DNA of 64,000 bases, taken from assembly GCA_004321915.1 (NCBI GenBank), contig SCQE01000088.1, positions 1 to 64,000 on the forward strand, given 5' to 3'. Origin of the DNA: Nitrospirota bacterium (GTDB lineage: Bacteria > Nitrospirota > Thermodesulfovibrionia > Thermodesulfovibrionales > Dissulfurispiraceae). The translations under genes were made by a program, and so were the position numbers. Below the pieces are notes generated by a model that was given only the letters and a program-made list of their open reading frames with translations, ran no database searches and was not told where the DNA came from. How positions within the stretch are numbered: the stretch's first letter is position 1; every line of letters starts with the position of its first letter. Below, piece after piece: positions 35,326 to 42,089 of this stretch.

Positions 35326-35556
35326 ATGAATGCGGTGAAAGCGATTTACCACAACGGAATGGTCGAGCTTGTAGAGAAACCGGAGACACAAGAAACAGCG
35401 GAAGTTCTTGTTGTTTTCCCCGGGAAACAAAAGAAAATAGCCAAAATTGGAGGCCTCTTTAAAGGACACACTATTGACTATGACAGCGCCGAAGCAGATC
35501 TCAAACAGCTCAACAAATCCTCAATAATTCACTTGCAGAGCGAAACGGCAAATTAG
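35326..35556 (+). CDS. VapB-type antitoxin of a PIN-toxin pair
   Basis: A 76-residue protein starting MNAVKAIYHNGMVELVEKP, a small beta lead seen in a family of antitoxins paired with PIN toxins. A strong AAGGAGGT precedes the ATG at 35326; an in-frame GTG at 35317 lies within that ribosome site. The toxin gene follows after two bases. Call rests on the N-terminal pattern plus the partner gene. Confidence 0.75.
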   Translation: MNAVKAIYHNGMVELVEKPETQETAEVLVVFPGKQKKIAKIGGLFKGHTIDYDSAEADLKQLNKSSIIHLQSETAN

Positions 35557-35558
35557 GC

Positions 35559-35951
35559 ATGGACAAATATGTAATAGACACACAGGCGATTATTAAATTT
35601 CTAAACGGAGTTAAGGTGCTCAGCGATACTGTTGACTCAATCCTGAAAAAAGCTGATGAAGGCAAAAACATCATCGTTATTCCGGCAGTTGTTATCTTTG
35701 AGATAGCCTACCTTCACGAAAGAAAAAAGATTCCTATATCTGTGATCGACATGGAAAACATAATCTCCGGTTCAATAAACTACATTCAAGAACCGCTGTC
35801 AATAGACATAATAAAAGCCGCGTTTGAAATAACCGACATCCCTGAATTGCACGATAGGCTGATTGCAGGCACTGCCAGACACCTTGATATTCCTCTAATT
35901 ACGAATGACCCGGAAATTCTCAGCAGCTCTTTTTTAAAATGTGTTAAATGA
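35559..35951 (+). CDS. PIN-domain ribonuclease toxin (VapC-like)
   Basis: A 130-residue PIN nuclease with the expected acidic residues: VIDTQAII (D6), VVIFEIAYL (Glu near 49), LHDRLIAGTA (Asp near 98) and TNDPEI near the end. VapC toxins cut tRNA or rRNA when the antitoxin is lost. It is tightly coupled to the antitoxin and looks intact. It sits in a decayed segment between a purC remnant and an IS remnant. Confidence 0.85.
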   Translation: MDKYVIDTQAIIKFLNGVKVLSDTVDSILKKADEGKNIIVIPAVVIFEIAYLHERKKIPISVIDMENIISGSINYIQEPLSIDIIKAAFEITDIPELHDRLIAGTARHLDIPLITNDPEILSSSFLKCVK

Positions 35952-36222
35952 AAAGACTACAAGAGCAAGCCCCGAAACTATTAGGGAAACTAAATAGAAC
36001 CGTCCCCATTAACGTTAATGATTCTTGTCCCCGAGATTGATGGATAATGCCTTTGTCTCCGGACGTTATTACCTTGCCTACAAGTCTTCTTATCTGGCGT
36101 ACAGAAATTCTTAAAATCGAAGCCGCCATTTTTTGAGTGATATGCTTGTTTATCGTCTGCTGTATTACCGTGAGCTTTTTTAGCTCTCTGACTTTCAGTT
36201 TCAGAATGTTCTTCTCTGACAT
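35944..36222 (-). pseudogene. Truncated transposase (helix-turn-helix N-terminus, ISNCY-like)
   Basis: The first 65 or so residues (KVRELKKLTVIQQTINKHITQKMAASILRISVRQIRRLV...) are the tandem helix-turn-helix start of an ISNCY/IS481-like transposase, ending GIIHQSRG. After that the frame runs into unrelated sequence and stops; the catalytic DDE domain is gone. AGGAG precedes the ATG. Alternative: a stand-alone DNA-binding protein, which is less likely given the terminal-repeat DNA beside it. Confidence 0.6.
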
Positions 36223-36335
36223 AACATCTCCTTTTAGAGGAAACGTTACGCTCTTTACAAAAACAAAACTACTTTATTCAGAAGAGGACATTTTCATTTT
36301 GCTAAAAAGAGGACATTTCTACTTTGCTGTGACAC
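36020..36335 (-). mobile_element. IS remnant with terminal repeats
   Basis: Upstream of the truncated transposase lie two direct 21-bp repeats (36283-36303, 36308-36328; three mismatches) beginning AGAGGACATTT and ending TTTGCT, then TGTGACA. Such repeated subterminal boxes ending in TG are typical of an IS end. The opposite end is missing. A 14-bp palindrome CATTAACGTTAATG lies at 36007-36020 where the element is cut. Confidence 0.5.
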
Positions 36336-36406
36336 AAATGAGACAGGTATATTTTAGCAACAATCCACAACATGCTAAAATAGAACACGAAAAGAAGGAG
36401 GACGGC

Positions 36407-37069
36407 ATGGACGCGATAGAGTGCATAACGACGAGGAGGAGCATCAGAAAATTCAAGCCTGAGGCTGTTCCGCAGGAGCTTCTCAAAAAGGTAATAACGG
36501 CCGCCCAAAAGTCGCCGTCGTACAAAAACAGCCAGCCGTGGGAAGCGGTGATTGTTTCGGGCAAGAAAAAAGACGACCTCACACAGATACTCGCCGGGCT
36601 CCTCGAAAGCGACGCCAAGCCTGAGCCGGATATCCCCGAACCTCCTGTCTGGCCTGCCGCGATTGCTCAGAGAATAGACGATACATTCAAAACCAAGGGC
36701 GGCAAGATGGGGATCGACCTGAATGACCCCGTGATAAAGAAAAAGGCGAAGCTCGCCAACTTCAGGTTTTACGGCGCTCCGCACGGCATCTTCGTTTTTC
36801 AGGACAGGTCTCTTGCCGAGTGGTCCATGTTCGACGCTGGCTTGTTCTGCCAAAATATTATGCTGGCGGCTTGGGCATCAGGGCTCGGCACAGTGCCGCA
36901 GGCCTTTTTGATAGACTACTCTCCCGCTATCAGAAATTTCTTGGGAATACCTGCCACTAAAAAACTGGTGCTCGGCCTTTCGATAGGCTATCCCGAACTC
37001 GACCATCCGGCAAACAGCTTTATAACCGGCAGGGAAAACACCGACGCAATACTCAGGTTTGTAGAGTAA
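36407..37069 (+). CDS. Nitroreductase-family flavoprotein
   Basis: A 220-residue FMN-dependent nitroreductase-like protein: CITTRRSIRKFKPEAVP (the RRSxRxF FMN site), AAQKSPSYKNSQPWE, and the C-terminal GLGTVPQAFL / LVLGLSIGYP. The ATG at 36407 has AAGGAGGA upstream; a frame opening at 36137 crosses the IS remnant and is rejected. The physiological substrate is unknown. Confidence 0.88.
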   Translation: MDAIECITTRRSIRKFKPEAVPQELLKKVITAAQKSPSYKNSQPWEAVIVSGKKKDDLTQILAGLLESDAKPEPDIPEPPVWPAAIAQRIDDTFKTKGGKMGIDLNDPVIKKKAKLANFRFYGAPHGIFVFQDRSLAEWSMFDAGLFCQNIMLAAWASGLGTVPQAFLIDYSPAIRNFLGIPATKKLVLGLSIGYPELDHPANSFITGRENTDAILRFVE

Positions 37070-37070
37070 T

Positions 37071-37098
37071 AAAAAAGGGGCAGCTGAACGCTGCCCCT
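37071..37098 (-). terminator. Intrinsic terminator of rpsT
   Basis: Stem GGGGCAG / CTGCCCC (37077-37083, 37091-37097). On the minus strand it is followed by six T residues. It serves rpsT and lies just beyond the convergent nitroreductase gene. Confidence 0.85.
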
Positions 37099-37119
37099 CG
37101 CAAGCTTCAAAAATATTTA

Positions 37120-37413
37120 TCAGGCTTTCTTGCTTGTTGCTTCAGACGCCTTTTTAGTCGCCCTAGAGACTTTTCTCGACGCGGTGTTTTTATGGATCAC
37201 GCCTTTTGCCGCTGCCTTCGTAAGGACCACGATGGCCTCTTTCAATGCCTTGTTGATTTTGTCCTGATCGTTTTCGGCTATGGCCGCGTCAAGCTTCTTG
37301 ACATAGGTCTTTATGGATGTAAGGACCGATTGGTTCCTCTTGCTGTTAACTTCGGCCTGACGGACCCTTTTTAATGCTGAAAGGTTTTTCTTGGGTGCTG
37401 CTTTAGCTGCCAA
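37120..37413 (-). CDS. rpsT: 30S ribosomal protein S20
   Basis: A 97-residue very basic helical protein: AAPKKNLSALKRVRQAEVNSKRNQS, then VLTKAAAKGVIHKNTASRKVSR, the standard S20 pattern. AAGGAGGA precedes the ATG and an intrinsic terminator follows 20 bp downstream, so it is monocistronic. Confidence 0.96.
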   Translation of the reverse strand: MAAKAAPKKNLSALKRVRQAEVNSKRNQSVLTSIKTYVKKLDAAIAENDQDKINKALKEAIVVLTKAAAKGVIHKNTASRKVSRATKKASEATSKKA

Positions 37414-37486
37414 TTGTATGTCCTCCTTAACTTCTGTTTAAAAGTCAATAACTTTATCACAATCTTTAGCAGAAAATCAATGTTTG

Positions 37487-37495
37487 TGCTACAAT
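37487..37495 (+). promoter_or_regulatory. Extended -10 of the DHS-like gene
   Basis: TGCTACAAT (TGn plus TACAAT) ends eight bases before the ATG at 37504, within the 15-mer TTTGTGCTACAATTT, which recurs exactly before the TlpA gene at 61720. No Shine-Dalgarno. Confidence 0.55.
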
Positions 37496-37503
37496 TTCAG
37501 ATT

Positions 37504-38442
37504 ATGAAGCGCGTGCCCCTTGACCTCTCAAAACTCAAGACCTACTCAATAGCAGGAAGGAAAAGCAAGGTCTCCATTGACAAGGCCGGGACCCCGATTG
37601 CAAAAGGGATTTCTTTCAGCGGCTTTGTAGAAAGTCTGCCTGATTTTCTCGCGGCTTCGGACATAAAGAGCGTGGCAAAACATATTGTCGCAGCCCGCAG
37701 AAACGGCCGCCCAGTTATACTCGGCATGGGGGCGCACCCGATAAAGGTCGGACTCTCGCCTCTGATTATCGACCTGCTGCAAAAGGATGTTATTACGGCT
37801 GTTGCCTGCAACGGGGCCTGCATAATCCATGACTTCGAGATAGCCTATGCAGGCTGCACCTCCGAGGATGTTGCTGCCGAACTCTGCACAGGTTCCTTCG
37901 GCATGGCAAAAGAAACAGGCGGTCTTTTGAACGGAGCGATAACCGCAGGGGTCAAAGAAGGCAAGGGCATAGGAAGTTCCATCGGCAAATTCATCGCCGC
38001 ATCCGATTTCCCTAACAAAGGCATGAGCATATTTTGCGAGGGGTTTAAAAAAGAGCTTCCGGTTACGGTCCATGTGGCTGTCGGGTCCGACATAATCCAT
38101 ATGCACCCCGAAGCCGATGGCGCAAGCATTGGAGAGGGCAGCTTAAGGGATTTCAGGTTGTTTTCGTCTGTGGTTGCAGACCTTGAAGGCGGTGTTTATA
38201 TAAATCTCGGGTCTGCCGTACTTCTGCCCGAAGTTTTTCTGAAAGCCCTTACCGTGGCCAGAAATCTAGGCAATAAAGTCGAGAATTTCACTACGGTCAA
38301 TATGGATTTTATCCAGCACTACAGGCCGCGCGAAAATGTCCTTAAACGGCCTACCATGCAAAACGGCCGCTCATACGCCCTGACAGGACATCATGAAATA
38401 ATGTTCCCGCTGCTTGCGGCAATGGTGATCGAAGGACTGTGA
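37504..38442 (+). CDS. Deoxyhypusine-synthase-like conserved protein
   Basis: A 312-residue protein without signal or membrane segments. Its core (VILGMGAHPIKVGLSPLII, then ACNGACIIHDFEIA) parallels the Rossmann-like DHS segment GFTSNMVSSGLREIIAYL / TTAGGVEEDF of archaeal deoxyhypusine synthase. A later GSDIIHMHPEADG and VYINLGSAVLLPE complete the similarity. The usual catalytic lysine/histidine cluster was not found, so it may do a different reaction with NAD or a polyamine-like substrate. The ATG at 37504 has no Shine-Dalgarno and follows an extended -10. True bacterial function unknown. Confidence 0.65.
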   Translation: MKRVPLDLSKLKTYSIAGRKSKVSIDKAGTPIAKGISFSGFVESLPDFLAASDIKSVAKHIVAARRNGRPVILGMGAHPIKVGLSPLIIDLLQKDVITAVACNGACIIHDFEIAYAGCTSEDVAAELCTGSFGMAKETGGLLNGAITAGVKEGKGIGSSIGKFIAASDFPNKGMSIFCEGFKKELPVTVHVAVGSDIIHMHPEADGASIGEGSLRDFRLFSSVVADLEGGVYINLGSAVLLPEVFLKALTVARNLGNKVENFTTVNMDFIQHYRPRENVLKRPTMQNGRSYALTGHHEIMFPLLAAMVIEGL

Positions 38443-38500
38443 TGCAGGCAGCCCTTTCCGGGGCACGATAAAGCAGCAAATTCGTTCCGCGCCTGAGTTG

Positions 38501-39214
38501 CTAATACGAATGCGAATATGAGTATGAATCTCTATTAAAAGGCGGGACTCTGCCCACAAGAGACTCCAGCATAATCAGCTCATCGTCCGTATGGTTTATC
38601 ATCGGGGCCTCAAGGATCGGCTTGCCGGAAGCAGATCCGAAAACATATCTGGGCATTTCATGGTGGGTTGTTTTAAGCGTCTCTTTGACCCCCGGATATT
38701 TGACTGCTTCAATGTCTGCGGTTCCATAACATAAGCAGACGTATGTATATTCTGGGTTTGCCTCTATATAAATCCCTGTTCCCCGCACTCCGGCAACTGC
38801 GGTCGGCGAACTGATACGAAACTCGCCCTGATCGAAAACTGAGAGCGCTTTGCCTGTATTGATCTTCAATCCTTTAATTGACGCGGTTTTCTGTGCCTTT
38901 TTGAGATCTCCTACAACTTCCACATTGGATTTTTCTCTCAACAGAAAGGCGTTTTTTTCTACAACTATGTGCGCGGAAGCGTTTGCTGCAGTTGTGATAA
39001 TGTCGCCGGGTTTAACATATAAGCCCACCGATGCGGCCTTGCCGTTTATCTGCACATCTCCTGAAACAAACCTGACCCCTTCGACAGGCGGTTTAACGCC
39101 CATAGCAAAGGCGTCCTTGAAAAGTCCCGCATACCCTGAGCCGGCTGCCGCGATCCCTGCCATCAATGCCCGCTTTAAAAACGATCTTCTTTTTTCGCAA
39201 AATAATTTGTCCAT
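38501..39214 (-). CDS. Tat-exported FecR-domain protein
   Basis: A 237-residue protein with a twin-arginine-like signal (RRSFLKRALMAGIAAAG) and a FecR beta domain: GVRFVSGDVQINGK, YVKPGDIITTAANASAHIVV, FRISSPTAVAGVRGTGIYIE. In known systems FecR transmits iron-siderophore signals to a sigma factor, but no sigma factor or TonB receptor is adjacent, and here the domain itself appears to be exported. The last residues (YSYSHSY) are a repetitive tail. A surface or periplasmic structural role is as likely as signalling. Confidence 0.75.
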   Translation of the reverse strand: MDKLFCEKRRSFLKRALMAGIAAAGSGYAGLFKDAFAMGVKPPVEGVRFVSGDVQINGKAASVGLYVKPGDIITTAANASAHIVVEKNAFLLREKSNVEVVGDLKKAQKTASIKGLKINTGKALSVFDQGEFRISSPTAVAGVRGTGIYIEANPEYTYVCLCYGTADIEAVKYPGVKETLKTTHHEMPRYVFGSASGKPILEAPMINHTDDELIMLESLVGRVPPFNRDSYSYSHSY

Positions 39215-39345
39215 TAATACGATTGTTCCATCCTCGTTGAGATTATATATAACACTTCACACCGTCGCCTTGTTTTCTAATATAACACAGTTATGCGACA
39301 GGGCTGAATTTCTTTCTTTCAGGGCCGCATTTCGAAGGTTTCCTA

Positions 39346-39375
39346 TTGTTCAAAGCCCTGTAATACGGCTATACT
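39346..39375 (+). promoter_or_regulatory. Promoter of the MgtE-N/CBS gene
   Basis: TTGTTC (39346-39351), 18-bp spacer, TATACT (39370-39375). The start codon at 39384 lies eight bases after the -10, with no Shine-Dalgarno, so a leaderless transcript is expected. Confidence 0.5.
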
Positions 39376-39383
39376 AAACAACT

Positions 39384-40646
39384 ATGCCTCTTTTCGGTGA
39401 ACTTTTTATAAGCGAAATTCTCAAGAAACCTGTCTACGACCCCAAAGGGGAGATAATCGGCAAGGTCAAGGACCTTGTTGTGATCAAAGGCGACCCGCTT
39501 CCGAAAATCGCGTCGATAATCATAGACAGGCCGCAGGGCTCCTGCAAGATAGACTGGGAACGGACCAACATATTCAACAAGCGCATTATATCTTCTTTTA
39601 TCAATGCCTCGGAGGCAGAGTCCTACGATATGGACGACGACGACCTTTTGGCGGTCCGCGATATCCTAGACAAACAGATAGTCGACGCCAACGGCGCAAA
39701 GGTTGTGAGGGTCAACGACATAAAGATAGAAGGGTATGAGGAGGAGGCCGTTTTGATCGCCGTGGACGTCGGCATGCGCGGCATTATGAGGAGGCTCGGC
39801 ATCGAGCGCGGAGGAGAAGAACTGCTCCGGCTTTTCAAGACACAACTGCCGTACAACCTGATAAGCTGGAACTATATTCAGCACCTTAAGCCAAAACTTC
39901 AGACCATATCGCTCACAGTGCCGAGACAGATGCTTTCCGACCTGCATCCGGCTGACATAGCCGACATTATAAGCCGGATTTCGAGAGAGGAGGGCGCGCA
40001 TCTGTTCAAAGACCTCGATCTTGAAACAGCGGCAGAGGCGCTTTCGGAACTGAAGCCGGACATGCAGGCCGATATTATAAACGCGATGGATGCCGAACAG
40101 GCCGCCGATATTATCGAAGAGATGCCGCCTGACGAGGCTGCCGACGTGTTGAGCGATCTGCCGACAGAGAAGGCCCAAGAAATTCTCGAACACATAGAAA
40201 AAGAGGAGGCCGAAGATATTCAGGAACTGCTCGGCCACGAGGAGGACACTGCCGGAGGACTCATGACGAATGAGTTTATCGCCTACGGCCCGGAAGTGAC
40301 CATAGCTCAAGCGATAGAGAGATTCAAAAAAGACGCCGGTGAGATGGAAACCGTTTACTATATCTTTGTCGTCGACGAAAACGAAAAGCTGGTGGGCGTT
40401 ACATCGCTCAGAGAGCTGATACTCGGCGATCCTTCCTCGACACTCGCCGAGATCATGGAGACAAAGACAAAGACCGTGACCACCAATGCGGACGATCTGG
40501 TCGTGGCCGAAATAATCTCGAAATACAACCTTGTAGCCCTGCCTGTTGTTGACAGCGAAGGCGCGCTCGTAGGCATAGTCACTGTCGATGACGTCATAGA
40601 CAGGATCCTGCCGCCCGCTGCGAAAAGACTCCGGAGAAAGGTATGA
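39384..40646 (+). CDS. Soluble PRC-barrel / MgtE-N / CBS protein (Mg-sensor-like)
   Basis: A 420-residue protein with no membrane helix. Residues 1-165 hold PRC-barrel-like beta modules (VYDPKGEIIGKVKDLVV; IVDANGAKVVRVNDIKI). About 180-285 is the superhelical MgtE N-domain (LHPADIADIISRI, MDAEQAADIIEEMPPDEAADVL). About 290-415 is a CBS pair (GHEEDTAGGLMTNEF..., VVDSEGALVGIVTVDDVID). In MgtE this N-CBS unit senses cytosolic Mg2+ and gates the pore. Here the pore is absent and the start of an NRAMP-like permease gene overlaps the stop (ATGA at 40643-40646), so it probably regulates that carrier. Confidence 0.88.
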   Translation: MPLFGELFISEILKKPVYDPKGEIIGKVKDLVVIKGDPLPKIASIIIDRPQGSCKIDWERTNIFNKRIISSFINASEAESYDMDDDDLLAVRDILDKQIVDANGAKVVRVNDIKIEGYEEEAVLIAVDVGMRGIMRRLGIERGGEELLRLFKTQLPYNLISWNYIQHLKPKLQTISLTVPRQMLSDLHPADIADIISRISREEGAHLFKDLDLETAAEALSELKPDMQADIINAMDAEQAADIIEEMPPDEAADVLSDLPTEKAQEILEHIEKEEAEDIQELLGHEEDTAGGLMTNEFIAYGPEVTIAQAIERFKKDAGEMETVYYIFVVDENEKLVGVTSLRELILGDPSSTLAEIMETKTKTVTTNADDLVVAEIISKYNLVALPVVDSEGALVGIVTVDDVIDRILPPAAKRLRRKV

Positions 40647-41881
40647 CGCTCAGCCGCTGGAAAAGATTTCTTCTCTTTTTTGCCGTGATGGGCCCCGGCA
40701 TCATAACCGCCAACATCGACAACGACGCCAGCGGCATCACAACTTATTCCGTTGCAGGCGCCCGCTTCGGCTATAACCTTCTCTGGACGCTCATTCCCAC
40801 CACCATCGCGCTCGTTGTCATACAGGAAATGGTGGCACGTATGGGCGTTATAACGGGAAAGGGGCTGTCGGACCTCATTCGGGAAAATTACGGGGTAAAG
40901 ACGGCGTTTTTTATGATGATAGGCCTGCTGGTCGCCAACTTCGGGAACACGGTTGCCAATTTTGCAGGATGGGCGGCGAGCATGGAGATTCTGGGATTGA
41001 GCAAATACGTCATGGTGCCGATAGGGGCGATATCCATCTGGATACTGGTCACCAAGGGCAGTTACCGGTCGGTCGAAAGGATACTGTTGTTTGCCTGCCT
41101 CATATATATCGGCTATGTGATTTCGGGTGTGCTAGCAAAACCGGACTGGGGCGATGTCGCAAAGAGCATGGTAGTGCCGAAATTACAGTGGAACTCCGAG
41201 TACATAATGCTCAGCATCGCCATAATCGGAACGACGATAACTCCGTGGATGCAGTTTTATCTTCAGTCCTCGATCGCAGAGAAGGGAATTAAAAAAGAGG
41301 ATTACAAGGCTTCGAGGCTCGACGTGGTTGTGGGATGTCTTATAACCGACCTGATAAGCTTCTTCATAATCACGACCTGCGGGGCCTTGCTGTTTCCGCA
41401 AGGCATAAGGATCAACGAAGCATCGGAAGCTGCGGTAGCGTTAAAACCTCTTGCGGGCGACTATGCCTCTCTGATCTTTGCTGTCAGCCTTGCAAATGCG
41501 TCCCTGCTCGGCACGATTATAGTGCCTCTTGCCACAGCCTACTATATATGCGAGGCCATGGGCTGGGAAGCGGGGATCAACAAGACGTTTAAAGAGGCGC
41601 CACAATTCATGTGGATATACACACTGACCATAGTGTTTTCTGCTCTCCTCGTGCTTACGCCCGGCGCGCCGCTCGTTTCGATGATGGTGCTTTCGGCCTT
41701 TATAAACGGCATTCTCCTTCCCTTTGTGCTGATCTACGCTATAGCATTGGTAAACAACTCCAAGCTGATGGGTGAATACACAAATCCCCGGTTTTACAAC
41801 TACATATCGTGGGGAACGGTCGTGGTTGTGATAGCCTTGACCGCGGTCTTGGTCATCAGCATAGCAGTACCCTCGGCTTAA
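40643..41881 (+). CDS. NRAMP/SLC11-like permease with altered metal-site motifs
   Basis: A 412-residue carrier with about eleven helices and the NRAMP layout. Helix 1 has MGPGIITANIDNDASGITT, in which the metal-site DPGN is DNDA (D26-A29). Helix 6 has IGTTITPWMQFYLQSS, in which the metal-coordinating Met of the MPH motif is Thr and the His is Trp. Loss of that Met is the change linked to Mg2+-transporting NRAMP relatives. It is coupled to an Mg-sensor-like MgtE-N/CBS gene. Mg2+ or another hard cation is the inferred substrate; Mn2+/Fe2+ is less likely. Confidence 0.82.
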   Translation: MTLSRWKRFLLFFAVMGPGIITANIDNDASGITTYSVAGARFGYNLLWTLIPTTIALVVIQEMVARMGVITGKGLSDLIRENYGVKTAFFMMIGLLVANFGNTVANFAGWAASMEILGLSKYVMVPIGAISIWILVTKGSYRSVERILLFACLIYIGYVISGVLAKPDWGDVAKSMVVPKLQWNSEYIMLSIAIIGTTITPWMQFYLQSSIAEKGIKKEDYKASRLDVVVGCLITDLISFFIITTCGALLFPQGIRINEASEAAVALKPLAGDYASLIFAVSLANASLLGTIIVPLATAYYICEAMGWEAGINKTFKEAPQFMWIYTLTIVFSALLVLTPGAPLVSMMVLSAFINGILLPFVLIYAIALVNNSKLMGEYTNPRFYNYISWGTVVVVIALTAVLVISIAVPSA

Positions 41882-41883
41882 TC

Positions 41884-41914
41884 CTACAAAATTGTAGCTC
41901 CTACAAAATTGTAG
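41884..41914. promoter_or_regulatory. Tandem pair of 14-bp palindromes upstream of amtB
   Basis: CTACAAAATTGTAG at 41884-41897 and again at 41901-41914, in a 17-bp tandem repeat. Both copies are perfect palindromes. Centres lie about 173 and 156 bp before the expected amtB transcription start, a normal place for a sigma-54 activator. Confidence 0.65.
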
Positions 41915-41969
41915 CCTTTTACAAACCCCATTGTTTTTCTTAGGTTGATGGCCTCATGAGCGCAATTTC

Positions 41970-41983
41970 CTACAAAATTGTAG
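41970..41983. promoter_or_regulatory. Third copy of the 14-bp palindrome upstream of amtB
   Basis: The same CTACAAAATTGTAG, centred about 87 bp before the expected amtB start. All three copies share flanking C before and C after the palindrome. Confidence 0.65.
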
Positions 41984-42037
41984 CTTTTTGCTTTTACCGG
42001 CAAATTATTTCACCTTTAAAATCAATATATTTATAGG

Positions 42038-42053
42038 TGGCATGATTTTCGCT
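42038..42053 (+). promoter_or_regulatory. Sigma-54 promoter of amtB
   Basis: TGGCATGATTTTCGCT matches the -24/-12 consensus TGGCAYR-N4-TTGCW except for one T to C change, with the required GG-N10-GC spacing. It lies 37 bp before the amtB ATG, leaving room for the ribosome site. Confidence 0.7.
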
Positions 42054-42089
42054 ATGCAGTTACGGGAAAAAATTGCAGGAGGTGTTTTC

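Noticed and set aside
36137-36406. N-terminal extension of the nitroreductase
   Set aside because: The extension crosses IS-end repeats, is hydrophobic without a pattern, and the ATG at 36407 has a strong ribosome site right before the family's conserved start.
41884-41983. CRISPR-like repeats
   Set aside because: Three identical 14-mers but with spacings of 17 and 69 bp, too short and irregular; they fit regulator sites better.
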